Assembly (NCBI RefSeq): GCF_001570725.1
Contig: NZ_BCNV01000005.1
Location: 744,001 to 808,000, forward strand
Reading direction: 5' to 3'
From: Paenibacillus amylolyticus
GTDB lineage: Bacteria > Bacillota > Bacilli > Paenibacillales > Paenibacillaceae
DNA length: 64,000 nt
Shown piece by piece: positions 25,322 to 33,299 of the stretch (position 1 is the first letter of the stretch; every line of letters starts with the position of its first letter). Position numbers and translations under genes: made by a program. The notes beneath the pieces were generated by a model that was not told where the DNA came from, did no database searches, and worked only from the letters and a program-made list of their open reading frames with translations.

Positions 25322-25452
25322 ATGGAGAAGACGGAATTGATTCTGCAGAAGCGGAGCGGTCGCCTTTGTCTCCGGGTGTTCCCCAATATAGAGATAATTC
25401 AAGAAACCTGGAGACAACAGCGATCGAAAGAACAATCCGAATTCGGAATGGA
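25322..25452 (+). repeat. Structured intergenic repeat, copy D (diverged)
   Basis: The same layout as copies B, E and F but with many changes. Its main stem is TTGTCTCCGGGT (25366-25377) / ACCTGGAGACAA (25406-25417). Against the usual TTATCCCC/GGGGATAA this carries two double changes that keep pairing. The arms GACGGAATTGATTCT and AGAACAATCCG also pair after changes on both sides. It lies in the argJ-argB gap, ending 79 bases before argB. Confidence 0.75.
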
Positions 25453-25531
25453 CTCCTACCAGCCTTTGTGACCTTATAAAGGTGTTATATTTTTTTGAAT
25501 GTAATTTTTACTATGAAAGGAGCTTGCCCTC

Positions 25532-26371
25532 ATGAATTCAACATTGCCAAATGAGAGTACCGCAACAGAAGCAGGTACCGAGAAACAAACGTTTGTCATG
25601 AAATGTGGAGGCAGCACGCTAGCAGCGTTGCCCGAGTCTTTCTTTGCGGATCTACGTGACTTACAGTCTCAGGGTACACAACCTGTAATCGTGCATGGTG
25701 GGGGCCCTGCGATCTCAGATAACCTGGCGAAGCTCGGTATCGAAACCGAATTCGTTAATGGTCTACGCAAGACGACTGAACCTGTACTGGACGTAGTGGA
25801 GATGGTGCTTGCGGGCAGTATTAATAAACAGATCGTACGTCTGATTCAACGTGTTGGCGGTCGGGCTCTAGGCTTGTCCGGCGTCGATGGAGGTCTGATC
25901 CAGGCTAAGCCTGTTACAAACCACGCAGAGATCGGTTGGGTAGGCGATGTTACTAGCGTGAACGCAGAGATTATCCAAGGCATCGTGAACATGGGTTACA
26001 TGCCAGTTATCGCACCAGTTGGTGTAGATGCAACCGGACAGCGCTACAACATCAACGCAGATACAGCTGCGGGTGCAGTGGCGTCTCATCTCGGCGTAAG
26101 TCGGATGATTGTCGTGACCGATGTTCCTGGCATCATGAAGAATGTGGGCGGTGAGAAAAAAGTACTGCCTTCTGTATCTGTACAGGAGATTGAGGACATG
26201 ATCCAAACCGGAGAAATCTACGGCGGCATGATTCCCAAAGTACGTGCAGCCATCGCTTGTATCCATGGTCAAGTACGTGAGGTCATCATCGTAGATGGCA
26301 GCGAACCTCAAATCCTGAGCCGTGTGCTCGGCGGAGAAATCATCGGAACAAAAATCATCCGTATGCAATAA
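25532..26371 (+). CDS. argB: Acetylglutamate kinase
   Basis: Second step: ATP phosphorylates N-acetylglutamate. A 279-residue amino-acid-kinase-fold protein with KCGGS near residue 25, the VHGGGP glycine loop near 55, NADTAAGAVASHL near 175 and the C-terminal GGMIPKVRAA segment. The N-terminal ~20 residues are extra compared with short ArgB. It lacks the long N-terminal helix usual in arginine-inhibited hexameric forms, so feedback control is uncertain. The ribosome binding site is AAAGGAG. Repeat-bearing gaps flank it. Confidence 0.96.
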   Translation: MNSTLPNESTATEAGTEKQTFVMKCGGSTLAALPESFFADLRDLQSQGTQPVIVHGGGPAISDNLAKLGIETEFVNGLRKTTEPVLDVVEMVLAGSINKQIVRLIQRVGGRALGLSGVDGGLIQAKPVTNHAEIGWVGDVTSVNAEIIQGIVNMGYMPVIAPVGVDATGQRYNINADTAAGAVASHLGVSRMIVVTDVPGIMKNVGGEKKVLPSVSVQEIEDMIQTGEIYGGMIPKVRAAIACIHGQVREVIIVDGSEPQILSRVLGGEIIGTKIIRMQ

Positions 26372-26458
26372 TTTTCTCGATACGCTAGGATCTTAATAGC
26401 CTTATATTATATATAAAAATATGTACACGATTTTTTTGTGAATCTGGGCATAACGCGA

Positions 26459-26670
26459 TAACGGAAGAGTGCAGAGCCAATCTTAAGAAAAGACGCAAGA
26501 ACGGAGAGGACAGAAATAACCTGAAGAAGCGAAGCGTGCGCCTTTATCCCCGGATTTCAACCTTTAGAAAATTTATCAAAGAAATCCGGGGATAACAGCG
26601 ATCAGAAGGTTGTTCTGTCATCGAAGTGGAAGTATGCAAACGTTCGGAAGATGGACTGCAATCGAAGTGG
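26459..26670 (+). repeat. Structured intergenic repeat, copy E: one copy nested inside another
   Basis: An inner copy at about 26499-26635 has the full form, with a perfect 15-bp stem TTATCCCCGGATTTC (26544-26558) / GAAATCCGGGGATAA (26581-26595) and arms GACAGAAATAACCT / AGGTTGTTCTGTC. Around it are a second head (TAACGGAAGAGTGCAGAGCCAATCT) on the left and a second tail (GGAAGATGGACTGCAATCGA) on the right, whose arms pair with each other. GCAA stands at both junctions (26495-26498 and 26636-26639), which could be a 4-base target duplication. It fills the argB-argD gap. Confidence 0.75.
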
Positions 26671-26727
26671 TCTACTGTTATGTTTATTCACCTTAGGCGT
26701 GTACCAACCAATAGGAGTGATATGGTC

Positions 26728-27981
26728 ATGGCAAAAGGCAACGAACAGCCAGGTTCTGGCACAGCGGTAGCGGGCGCAGCAGCAACAGGTGCAGTGGCAC
26801 AGACGGAAAGCTCGCTTTTCCAAACGTATGCACGTTATCCAATCAGTCTGGTCAAAGGGAAAGGCAGCTGGTTATGGGACGATCAGGGTAATCGATATCT
26901 CGATTTCATGTGCGGACTCGCTGTAACTAGCTTGGGCCATGCACCGGAGAAAGTCGGAGCCAAGCTGAAAGCTCAGATTGATGAGCTGTGGCATGTGTCC
27001 AACCTGTTCCAGATTCCGGGCCAGGAGAAAGCAGCAGCATTGCTGACAGCCAATACATGCGCTGACGCAGTGTTCTTCTGTAACAGTGGTGCCGAAGCGA
27101 ACGAAGCGGCAATCAAAGTAGCCCGTCGTTATCACCAGAAGGTGAAAGGCACAGATCGCTATGAAGTGATTACATTTGCCCAGTCCTTCCATGGACGGAC
27201 GCTCGCTACGCTGACAGCAACCGGACAGGATAAGGTGAAAGAAGGATTTTTGCCATTGCCAGCCGGATTTGTAACCGTACCTTTACATGACATCCCTGCA
27301 CTTGAAGCGGCAATCGGACCCAACACAGCAGCGATTATGCTGGAAATGGTTCAGGCCGAAGGTGGTGTATATCCAGTTGAACCGGAATTCGTCAAGCATG
27401 TACGAAAACTGTGTGACGAGCACGGGTTGCTGCTCATTGTCGATGAAGTACAAACGGGAATGGGACGTACAGGTAAACTGTTTGCACACGAACATTATGG
27501 TATTGAGCCGGATGTGTTCACTGTTGCCAAAGGTATTGGTAGTGGTTTCCCTGTAGGTGCGATGTTGGGTAAAGGCTTCCTGCGGGATGCGTTCACGCCA
27601 GGCAGTCATGCGACAACGTTTGGAGGAACACCACTTGCTTCATCCGTTGTAATCGCAACAATCGAAACGATGCTGGAAGATCGCTTGCCAGAGCGTGCAG
27701 CCGAGATGGGTGAATACCTGATGAGCTCCCTGCGGAATCGTTTGGCCGGCAATTCCTTTGTGAAGGAAGTTCGTGGCTTGGGATTGTTGGTCGGCATTGA
27801 ATGTGCTGAGCCGGTAGGCGATATAGTGCTTGCTGGGCAAAAACGCGGTATCTTGTTCGTCTCTGCAGGACCGAATGTAATTCGTTTGCTTCCGAACCTG
27901 TATGTGAGCAAAGAAGAGATCGACGAGGCCGTATCGCTGGTAGCCACATTGATCGAAGAGCACGTAGCGGCGAAAGCCTAA
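26728..27981 (+). CDS. argD: Acetylornithine aminotransferase
   Basis: A PLP enzyme that converts N-acetylglutamate semialdehyde to N-acetylornithine with glutamate as donor. The frame opens at 26626 inside the repeat, but AGGAG at 26713-26717 points to ATG 26722 or 26728; the second has better spacing and gives 417 residues. Class III aminotransferase features: FCNSGAEANEAAIK, the DEVQTGMGRTGKLFA strand with the PLP-binding Asp, and the Schiff-base Lys in TVAKGIGSGFP. An unusual Ala/Gly-rich ~25-residue N-terminus precedes the fold. Confidence 0.95.
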   Translation: MAKGNEQPGSGTAVAGAAATGAVAQTESSLFQTYARYPISLVKGKGSWLWDDQGNRYLDFMCGLAVTSLGHAPEKVGAKLKAQIDELWHVSNLFQIPGQEKAAALLTANTCADAVFFCNSGAEANEAAIKVARRYHQKVKGTDRYEVITFAQSFHGRTLATLTATGQDKVKEGFLPLPAGFVTVPLHDIPALEAAIGPNTAAIMLEMVQAEGGVYPVEPEFVKHVRKLCDEHGLLLIVDEVQTGMGRTGKLFAHEHYGIEPDVFTVAKGIGSGFPVGAMLGKGFLRDAFTPGSHATTFGGTPLASSVVIATIETMLEDRLPERAAEMGEYLMSSLRNRLAGNSFVKEVRGLGLLVGIECAEPVGDIVLAGQKRGILFVSAGPNVIRLLPNLYVSKEEIDEAVSLVATLIEEHVAAKA

Positions 27982-27999
27982 CATAAAAATAGAGAACCT

Positions 28000-28035
28000 T
28001 TCTGTCTCGGGGCCATTCCCGGCCTCGAAGCAGAA
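28000..28035 (+). other. Hairpin in the argD-argF gap
   Basis: TTCTGtcTCGGGGCC (28000-28014) pairs with GGCCTCGaaGCAGAA (28021-28035) around an ATTCCC loop, with a 2x2 internal loop. There is no T tract, so this is more likely an mRNA structure than a terminator. The remaining bases of this 200-base gap show nothing recognisable except the argF ribosome binding site. Confidence 0.5.
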
Positions 28036-28181
28036 CGAGATGATGAATCCCTGTAGCCGCGCGGTGAACTTGCAGAAGGCGGAAATGAACAAACTTGAGA
28101 AGCACCCAGACAAAGTGTTAACGTTGCTCTCTCTTCTGCCCATGCGGGTGCAGGGAACCGGAAATAAGGAGGACATTATAG

Positions 28182-29147
28182 ATGACAGCACAACAGACGG
28201 AAAAGATTCAGAAGATTGATCTGAGAGGCCGGGATTTTATCGAATTCACGGACTACACAGCAGAGGAAATTCGTTATCTGCTCGATCTCGCGATTGAGAT
28301 TAAAGGCAAGCAAAAAAGCGGTGTACCTTTTCAACCGTTGAAAGGTAAAACGATCGGCCTTATTTTTGAAAAATCATCCACACGTACGCGTGTATCCTTT
28401 GAAGTGGGCATGTTCCAATTGGGTGGACACGCGCTCTTCCTGAGCAAAAATGATATCCAGCTAGGTCGCGGGGAAACAACACATGATACAGCCAAAGTAT
28501 TGTCCCGTTACCTGGACGGCATCATGATCCGTACCTTTGGACACCATAATGTAACTGAACTGGCAGAGCATGCGGATGTTCCAGTCATTAACGGCCTGAG
28601 CGATGCAGCGCATCCTTGCCAGGTACTGGCAGACTTCCAAACGGTGCTGGAGCACAAAGGCAAGCTGGCAGGTCTGAAAATGGCCTACATCGGAGATGGC
28701 AACAACATGGCCCACTCCTTGATGCTTGGTGCAGCGAAGATGGGTATGCATGTTGCTGTAGCAACGCCAGAAGGCTATGAGCCGGATAGTGCGGTTGTGG
28801 AGCAGGCACGCATCATTGCACAGGAGAGCGGTTCTGAAGTGACTGTAACTTACAGTGCACAAGAAGCAGCCAAAGATGCAGATATCGTGTACACGGATGT
28901 GTGGGCGAGCATGGGCTTTGAAGAAGAGCAGAAGATTCGGGAGCAGGCATTTGCCGCATATCAAGTGGACGAGGAACTGATGAAAGGCGCGAAGCCAGAC
29001 TACATGTTCCTGCATTGTCTGCCAGCACACCGCGGCGAAGAAGTGAGTGCCGGTGTAATTGACGGACCGAACTCCCTGATCTTTGATCAGGCGGAGAATC
29101 GCTTGCATGCACAGAAAGCATTAATGGCTGCGTTAATGAGCGAATAG
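28182..29147 (+). CDS. argF: Ornithine carbamoyltransferase
   Basis: This makes citrulline from ornithine and carbamoyl phosphate. A 321-residue protein with the carbamoyl-phosphate site SSTRTR at 65-70, the HPCQVLADF segment, the YIGDGNNMAHSL strand of the ornithine domain and the HCLPAHRGEE motif whose Cys binds ornithine. AAGGAGGACAT precedes the ATG. The biosynthetic role follows from its place between argD and argG. No carAB for carbamoyl phosphate is present in this operon. Confidence 0.97.
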   Translation: MTAQQTEKIQKIDLRGRDFIEFTDYTAEEIRYLLDLAIEIKGKQKSGVPFQPLKGKTIGLIFEKSSTRTRVSFEVGMFQLGGHALFLSKNDIQLGRGETTHDTAKVLSRYLDGIMIRTFGHHNVTELAEHADVPVINGLSDAAHPCQVLADFQTVLEHKGKLAGLKMAYIGDGNNMAHSLMLGAAKMGMHVAVATPEGYEPDSAVVEQARIIAQESGSEVTVTYSAQEAAKDADIVYTDVWASMGFEEEQKIREQAFAAYQVDEELMKGAKPDYMFLHCLPAHRGEEVSAGVIDGPNSLIFDQAENRLHAQKALMAALMSE

Positions 29148-29241
29148 ATGCTGTTTGCCTTTATGGGTTGATTTTAGGCGCAGATTTCGCGATGATAGAT
29201 TCATCTATAATGTACTTTAAAAAGTTAGTTAAACAAGAAGC

Positions 29242-29388
29242 ATACACAAAAACGGAGAGACAGAAAAAGCCTGAAGAAGCGAAGCGTGCGCCTTTATCCC
29301 CGGATTTTACCCTTTATTATAAAGGGATGAAAAAATCTGGGGATAACAGTGATCGGAAGGGTTTTCTGGCTCGTAGGATTCAGTGTAT
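29242..29388 (+). repeat. Structured intergenic repeat, copy F
   Basis: ATACAC at the left pairs with GTGTAT at the right. Arms GACAGAAAAAGCCT / AGGGTTTTCTGGC pair, and the main stem TTATCCCCGGATTTT (29294-29308) / AAAATCTGGGGATAA (29332-29346) is capped by a perfect CCCTTTA/TAAAGGG hairpin. It lies in the argF-argG gap, ending 45 bases before the argG start. Confidence 0.85.
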
Positions 29389-29433
29389 GAAGGCTCTTTT
29401 TAACTTAACTGATCTTGGGGAGGACCATTGAAC

Positions 29434-30669
29434 ATGGCTAAGGAAAAAATTGTACTCGCGTATTCAGGCGGGTTGGACACATCTGTAATTTTGAAATGGT
29501 TGAAAGAAACGTACGATGCTGAGATTATTGCATTCACAGCGGATATTGGACAAAAGGATGAATTGGATGGTTTGGAGGAAAAAGCACTGGCAACAGGCGC
29601 TTCCAAAGTATACATTGACGATCTGCGCGATGAATTTGCAAAAGATTTCATCTATCCGATGTTCCAGGCAGGAGCCCTCTATGAAGGACAATACCTGCTT
29701 GGCACAAGTATTGCTCGTCCACTGATCGCTAAACGTATGGTGGACATCGCTCGTGCAGAAGGCGCTACAGCCATCGCTCACGGCGCTACGGGTAAAGGAA
29801 ATGACCAAGTTCGCTTTGAGCTGAACGCGGCTGCACTGACACCAGACATTAACGTAATTGCTCCTTGGCGTCTGGAAGAATTCCGTAACCAGTTCCCTGG
29901 ACGTGCTGAGATGATCGCTTACGCTGAGAAACACGGTATTCCGGTAACCGCATCTGCGGCTAAACCATACTCCACAGACCGTAACTTGCTGCATATCAGC
30001 TATGAGAGCGGTGTGCTTGAAGATCCTTGGTTCGATCCAAGCGCGGACGAGAACAAAGACATGTTCTTGCTGAGCAGTGCACCTGAAGATGCACCGGATC
30101 AAGCAGAATATGTTGAACTGGAATTCGAACAAGGCGACTGTGTTGCATTGAACGGTGAGCGCCTGAGCCCGCTGCAAGTGATGGAGCAACTGAACGAGCT
30201 GGGTGGCAAACATGGGATTGGCCGTGTAGATATGGTTGAGAACCGTTTTGTTGGTATGAAGAGCCGTGGCGTATACGAAACACCAGGTGGAACAATCCTG
30301 TTCACAGCACATCGCAAAATGGAGTCCATCACGATGGACCGTGAAGTGATGAACCTGCGTGATAGCCTAATCACACGTTACAGCACACTCGTTTACAACG
30401 GCTTCTGGTTCGCACCGGAACGTCTGGCGCTGCAAGCGCTGGTAACTGAAAGCCAGAAGAACGTAACAGGTACGGTTCGTGTGAAACTGTACAAAGGCAA
30501 CATCATCGGCGCAGGCGTGAAAAGCCCTGTCAGCCTCTACAATCCGGACATCGCTACGATGGAAGCTGATCCAACGCAAGCCTACGATCAAGGTGATGCA
30601 ACAGGCTTTATCCGCCTGAATGCACTACGTTTGAAAGTAAACTCCGGTGTGGAGCAAAACAAAAACTAA
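29434..30669 (+). CDS. argG: Argininosuccinate synthase
   Basis: ATP-dependent condensation of citrulline and aspartate. The PP-loop AYSGGLDTS is at residues 8-16, and GATGKGNDQVRFE and the citrulline-site SRGVYETPGG segment are present; 411 residues is standard. An in-frame TTG at 29428 would be only 4 bases from the GGGGAGG ribosome binding site, so ATG 29434 is chosen. The next gene, argH, starts 106 bases downstream. Confidence 0.97.
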   Translation: MAKEKIVLAYSGGLDTSVILKWLKETYDAEIIAFTADIGQKDELDGLEEKALATGASKVYIDDLRDEFAKDFIYPMFQAGALYEGQYLLGTSIARPLIAKRMVDIARAEGATAIAHGATGKGNDQVRFELNAAALTPDINVIAPWRLEEFRNQFPGRAEMIAYAEKHGIPVTASAAKPYSTDRNLLHISYESGVLEDPWFDPSADENKDMFLLSSAPEDAPDQAEYVELEFEQGDCVALNGERLSPLQVMEQLNELGGKHGIGRVDMVENRFVGMKSRGVYETPGGTILFTAHRKMESITMDREVMNLRDSLITRYSTLVYNGFWFAPERLALQALVTESQKNVTGTVRVKLYKGNIIGAGVKSPVSLYNPDIATMEADPTQAYDQGDATGFIRLNALRLKVNSGVEQNKN

Positions 30670-30775
30670 TTTCAACCTGCACAATAGAGCTACATCAATA
30701 TACATGACAAGGCAGGCCGTTCTTGCACATCTGGCAGGAGCGGCTTTGTCCATGAGCGAAAGGGGAGTACTCACT

Positions 30776-32179
30776 GTGAGTAAGCTGTGGGGAGGACGTT
30801 TTACAAAACAAACCAATCATTTGGTTGAGGAATATACGGCATCGATCAATTTTGACAAAGCTTTGGCTGAGGAAGATATTCAGGGTAGTCTGGCCCATGT
30901 AACGATGCTGGGCAAATGTGGTATTCTTCCGGCGGAAGATGTGGAGACCATCAAAGAAGGTCTGATCACCGTTTTGCACAAAATCCGTGCAGGTGAAGTG
31001 GAATTCTCCGTATCGGACGAAGACATCCACATGAATATTGAGAAAAACCTGATCGAAACGATCGGCCCTGTAGGCGGAAAATTACATACAGGCCGTAGCC
31101 GGAATGACCAGGTTGCAACGGATATGCACTTGTACCTGCGCGAGCGTGTGGTTGGATTTGTAGGCATGCTGCATTCCTTGCAGGAAGCATTGATTGGACA
31201 AGCGAAGGATAACCTCGATACCATCGTACCGGGTTATACGCATCTTCAACGGGCACAGCCAATTTTGTTCGCCCATCACCTGATGGCATATGTATCCATG
31301 TTCCAACGGGATGCGGAGCGTCTGATGGACAGCTACAAACGCATTAACATCCTGCCATTGGGCGCAGGTGCGCTTGCGGGCACAACATTCCCGATTGACC
31401 GTCATTTTGTGGCGGAACAACTGGGCTTCGATGGCGTTTACGAGAACAGTCTGGACGCAGTAAGCGACCGTGACTTCATCGTTGAGTTCCTGGCGGCAGC
31501 TTCGCTGATCATGACTCACTTGTCCCGTCTGAGTGAAGAACTGGTATTGTGGAGCAGCACGGAGTTTGGTTTCGTTGAACTGGACGATGCGTTCTGCACA
31601 GGCAGCAGCATTATGCCTCAGAAGAAAAACCCAGACGTTCCTGAACTCGTTCGTGGTAAAACAGGACGTGTGTACGGCAACCTGATCGGTTTGCTGACGG
31701 TACTGAAATCTCTTCCACTGGCATACAACAAAGACATGCAGGAAGACAAAGAAGGCATGTTCGACACGGTAGCGACGCTGGAGGGTGCACTGCAACTGTT
31801 TGCTCCAATGATCGCAACAATGACAGTGAACAAAGATCGGATGCGTCAAGCAGTCAACCAGGATTTCTCCAATGCTACGGATATTGCCGACTTCCTCGTA
31901 GGCGAAGGTTTGCCTTTCCGTCAGGCGCATGAAGTGATTGGTAAAACAGTGCTGTACTGCATCCAGAACAGCAAGTATTTGCTGGATCTGACGATTGATG
32001 AATTCCGTCAGTTCTCCCCACTGTTCGATGACCGGATCTATGATGTGCTGCAACCGGAAGCGGTTGTGAACGCTCGTAATGTTTACGGTGGAACTGCTTC
32101 GGGTCAAGTTGCTGAAGCCATTGGACGCAGTGAGAAGGTATTGGAGATTACCGAGCAATGGATTACGAATCGCGGTTAA
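30776..32179 (+). CDS. argH: Argininosuccinate lyase
   Basis: The final step, releasing arginine and fumarate. The open frame reaches back to 30647, overlapping argG, but AGGGGAG at 30762-30768 and the family N-terminus (SKLWGGRFTK) place the start at GTG 30776, giving 467 residues. The fumarase/aspartase-superfamily signature GSSIMPQKKNP near residue 280 holds the catalytic Ser loop, and HTGRSRNDQ and GYTHLQRAQP are intact. It is the last gene of the operon, with a strong terminator 48 bases later. Confidence 0.97.
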   Translation: MSKLWGGRFTKQTNHLVEEYTASINFDKALAEEDIQGSLAHVTMLGKCGILPAEDVETIKEGLITVLHKIRAGEVEFSVSDEDIHMNIEKNLIETIGPVGGKLHTGRSRNDQVATDMHLYLRERVVGFVGMLHSLQEALIGQAKDNLDTIVPGYTHLQRAQPILFAHHLMAYVSMFQRDAERLMDSYKRINILPLGAGALAGTTFPIDRHFVAEQLGFDGVYENSLDAVSDRDFIVEFLAAASLIMTHLSRLSEELVLWSSTEFGFVELDDAFCTGSSIMPQKKNPDVPELVRGKTGRVYGNLIGLLTVLKSLPLAYNKDMQEDKEGMFDTVATLEGALQLFAPMIATMTVNKDRMRQAVNQDFSNATDIADFLVGEGLPFRQAHEVIGKTVLYCIQNSKYLLDLTIDEFRQFSPLFDDRIYDVLQPEAVVNARNVYGGTASGQVAEAIGRSEKVLEITEQWITNRG

Positions 32180-32226
32180 TGTCACGGTTACGATAGGTGT
32201 CTTACAGATACGACAGTACAATAAAG

Positions 32227-32266
32227 AAGCAGGCCAGAGAACTTTGTTCTCAGCGGCCTGCTTTTT
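32227..32266 (+). terminator. Terminator of the arginine operon
   Basis: AAGCAGGCC pairs with GGCCTGCTT, with an inner perfect GAGAAC-ttt-GTTCTC hairpin and a run of five T. Confidence 0.9.
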
Positions 32267-32307
32267 GTGTTTTACAGCGATGTGCTTAAAATATATTCAA
32301 TTCAATC

Positions 32308-32345
32308 GCGAACGGAAGGAAGGTTGTTCTGTCATCGGAGTACCA
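32308..32345 (+). repeat. Remnant of the structured repeat (head fused to tail)
   Basis: A short AACGGA head is followed directly by the AAGGTTGTTCTGTCATCGG tail found in copy E, without the mini-hairpin or main stem. It looks like an internal deletion derivative between argH and the esterase gene. Confidence 0.6.
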
Positions 32346-32379
32346 GCCTTCTTTATCCTCAGTAGCTCCTAATGCTCCA

Positions 32380-33168
32380 CTAGTCCCGTTTGGGCAAAGG
32401 CAACCATTTCAATACATCCTGGATCTTGGCATCCCAGTAGCCCCACTCATGTTCACCGGGTCCTTCCTCGTATGTCAATTCGAAGTTCGTTTGTTCACAG
32501 GCATGTCGGAAGGTTTGATTATCCTCATACAGGAAGTCTTCCGTTCCGCAACATTGATAGAGCAAAGGTCGAGGACTTTCGCTAGATTGATTTTCTTTTA
32601 ACAGATGGATCAGATCGTTCTCTGTACCTGCCACCTCGGGTCCGAAAATCCGCTGTAACTCCGTCTGTTGCAATGCTGAGGATGCATTTCTATCCATATG
32701 TGCAGCCATGTCGAGTGCTCCGGACAAGCTCGCAGCTGCAGCGTATTGATCTGGTTTACGAAGGGCTAGCTTGAACGCACCATAACCACCCATGGATAAA
32801 CCTGCAACGAAGTTATCCTCACGCTTTGGTGACAATGGGAAGAAAGAGCGAGCGAGTGCCGGCAGTTCTTCACTGATAAAGCTCCAATAACGTCCGCCTT
32901 CTACCATATCTGTATAGAAGCTACGATGTACCTGTGGCATAACAACGGCGATCCCGAGGTTAGCCACATAACGTTCGATCGATGTGCGGCGCAGCCAGAT
33001 GGAATCATCGTCAGACAGACCGTGCAGCAGGTACAGGGTTGGGTGCAGTCCTTTGCCTGTCACATTCTCCATACCGATCTGATTGTGGGTTTGTTGCGGC
33101 AGAATGACATGCATGCTGGTGCTAAGCCCGAGCGTATCCGAGTAAAAATCACATTTAATAAGTGCCAT
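32380..33168 (-). CDS. Alpha/beta-hydrolase esterase (EstA / S-formylglutathione hydrolase-like family)
   Basis: A 262-residue alpha/beta hydrolase without a signal peptide. It has the oxyanion region LYLLHGLSDDDSIW (about 46-59), the nucleophile Ser125 in GLSMGGYG, and a C-terminal GEHEWGYWD with the likely catalytic His; an acidic residue in the EDFLYEDN stretch could complete the triad. It resembles tributyrin esterases and esterase D-like proteins of Bacillota. The substrate is unknown. It is divergent from the yhbD-like gene, with 131 bases between the two starts. Confidence 0.85.
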   Translation of the reverse strand: MALIKCDFYSDTLGLSTSMHVILPQQTHNQIGMENVTGKGLHPTLYLLHGLSDDDSIWLRRTSIERYVANLGIAVVMPQVHRSFYTDMVEGGRYWSFISEELPALARSFFPLSPKREDNFVAGLSMGGYGAFKLALRKPDQYAAAASLSGALDMAAHMDRNASSALQQTELQRIFGPEVAGTENDLIHLLKENQSSESPRPLLYQCCGTEDFLYEDNQTFRHACEQTNFELTYEEGPGEHEWGYWDAKIQDVLKWLPLPKRD

Positions 33169-33244
33169 GTGTATAAGAAACCCCTTTCATGCTTTTATAT
33201 TTAACAGGTTATACGCAATGCTCATCGAATGCAATAACAAACGT

Positions 33245-33273
33245 TTTACAACGTAACAATGTTATGTTACACT
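33245..33273 (+). promoter_or_regulatory. Promoter with an internal dyad upstream of the yhbD-like gene
   Basis: TTTACA at 33245-33250, 17-base spacer, TACACT at 33268-33273. GTAAC (33253-33257) and GTTAC (33266-33270) form an inverted repeat within the spacer and -10. MerR-type regulators bind dyads at this position, and the downstream gene has a MerR-like N-terminus, so self-control is possible. Confidence 0.45.
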
Positions 33274-33299
33274 AATTTCAATGTAAAGGGGGACCATAT

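Noticed and set aside
22445..30775. T-box or arginine riboswitch upstream of arg genes
   Set aside because: No T-box signature (AGGGTGG-type) or other known riboswitch core was seen. The repeats are similar in front of secA and prfB, so they are not arginine-specific.
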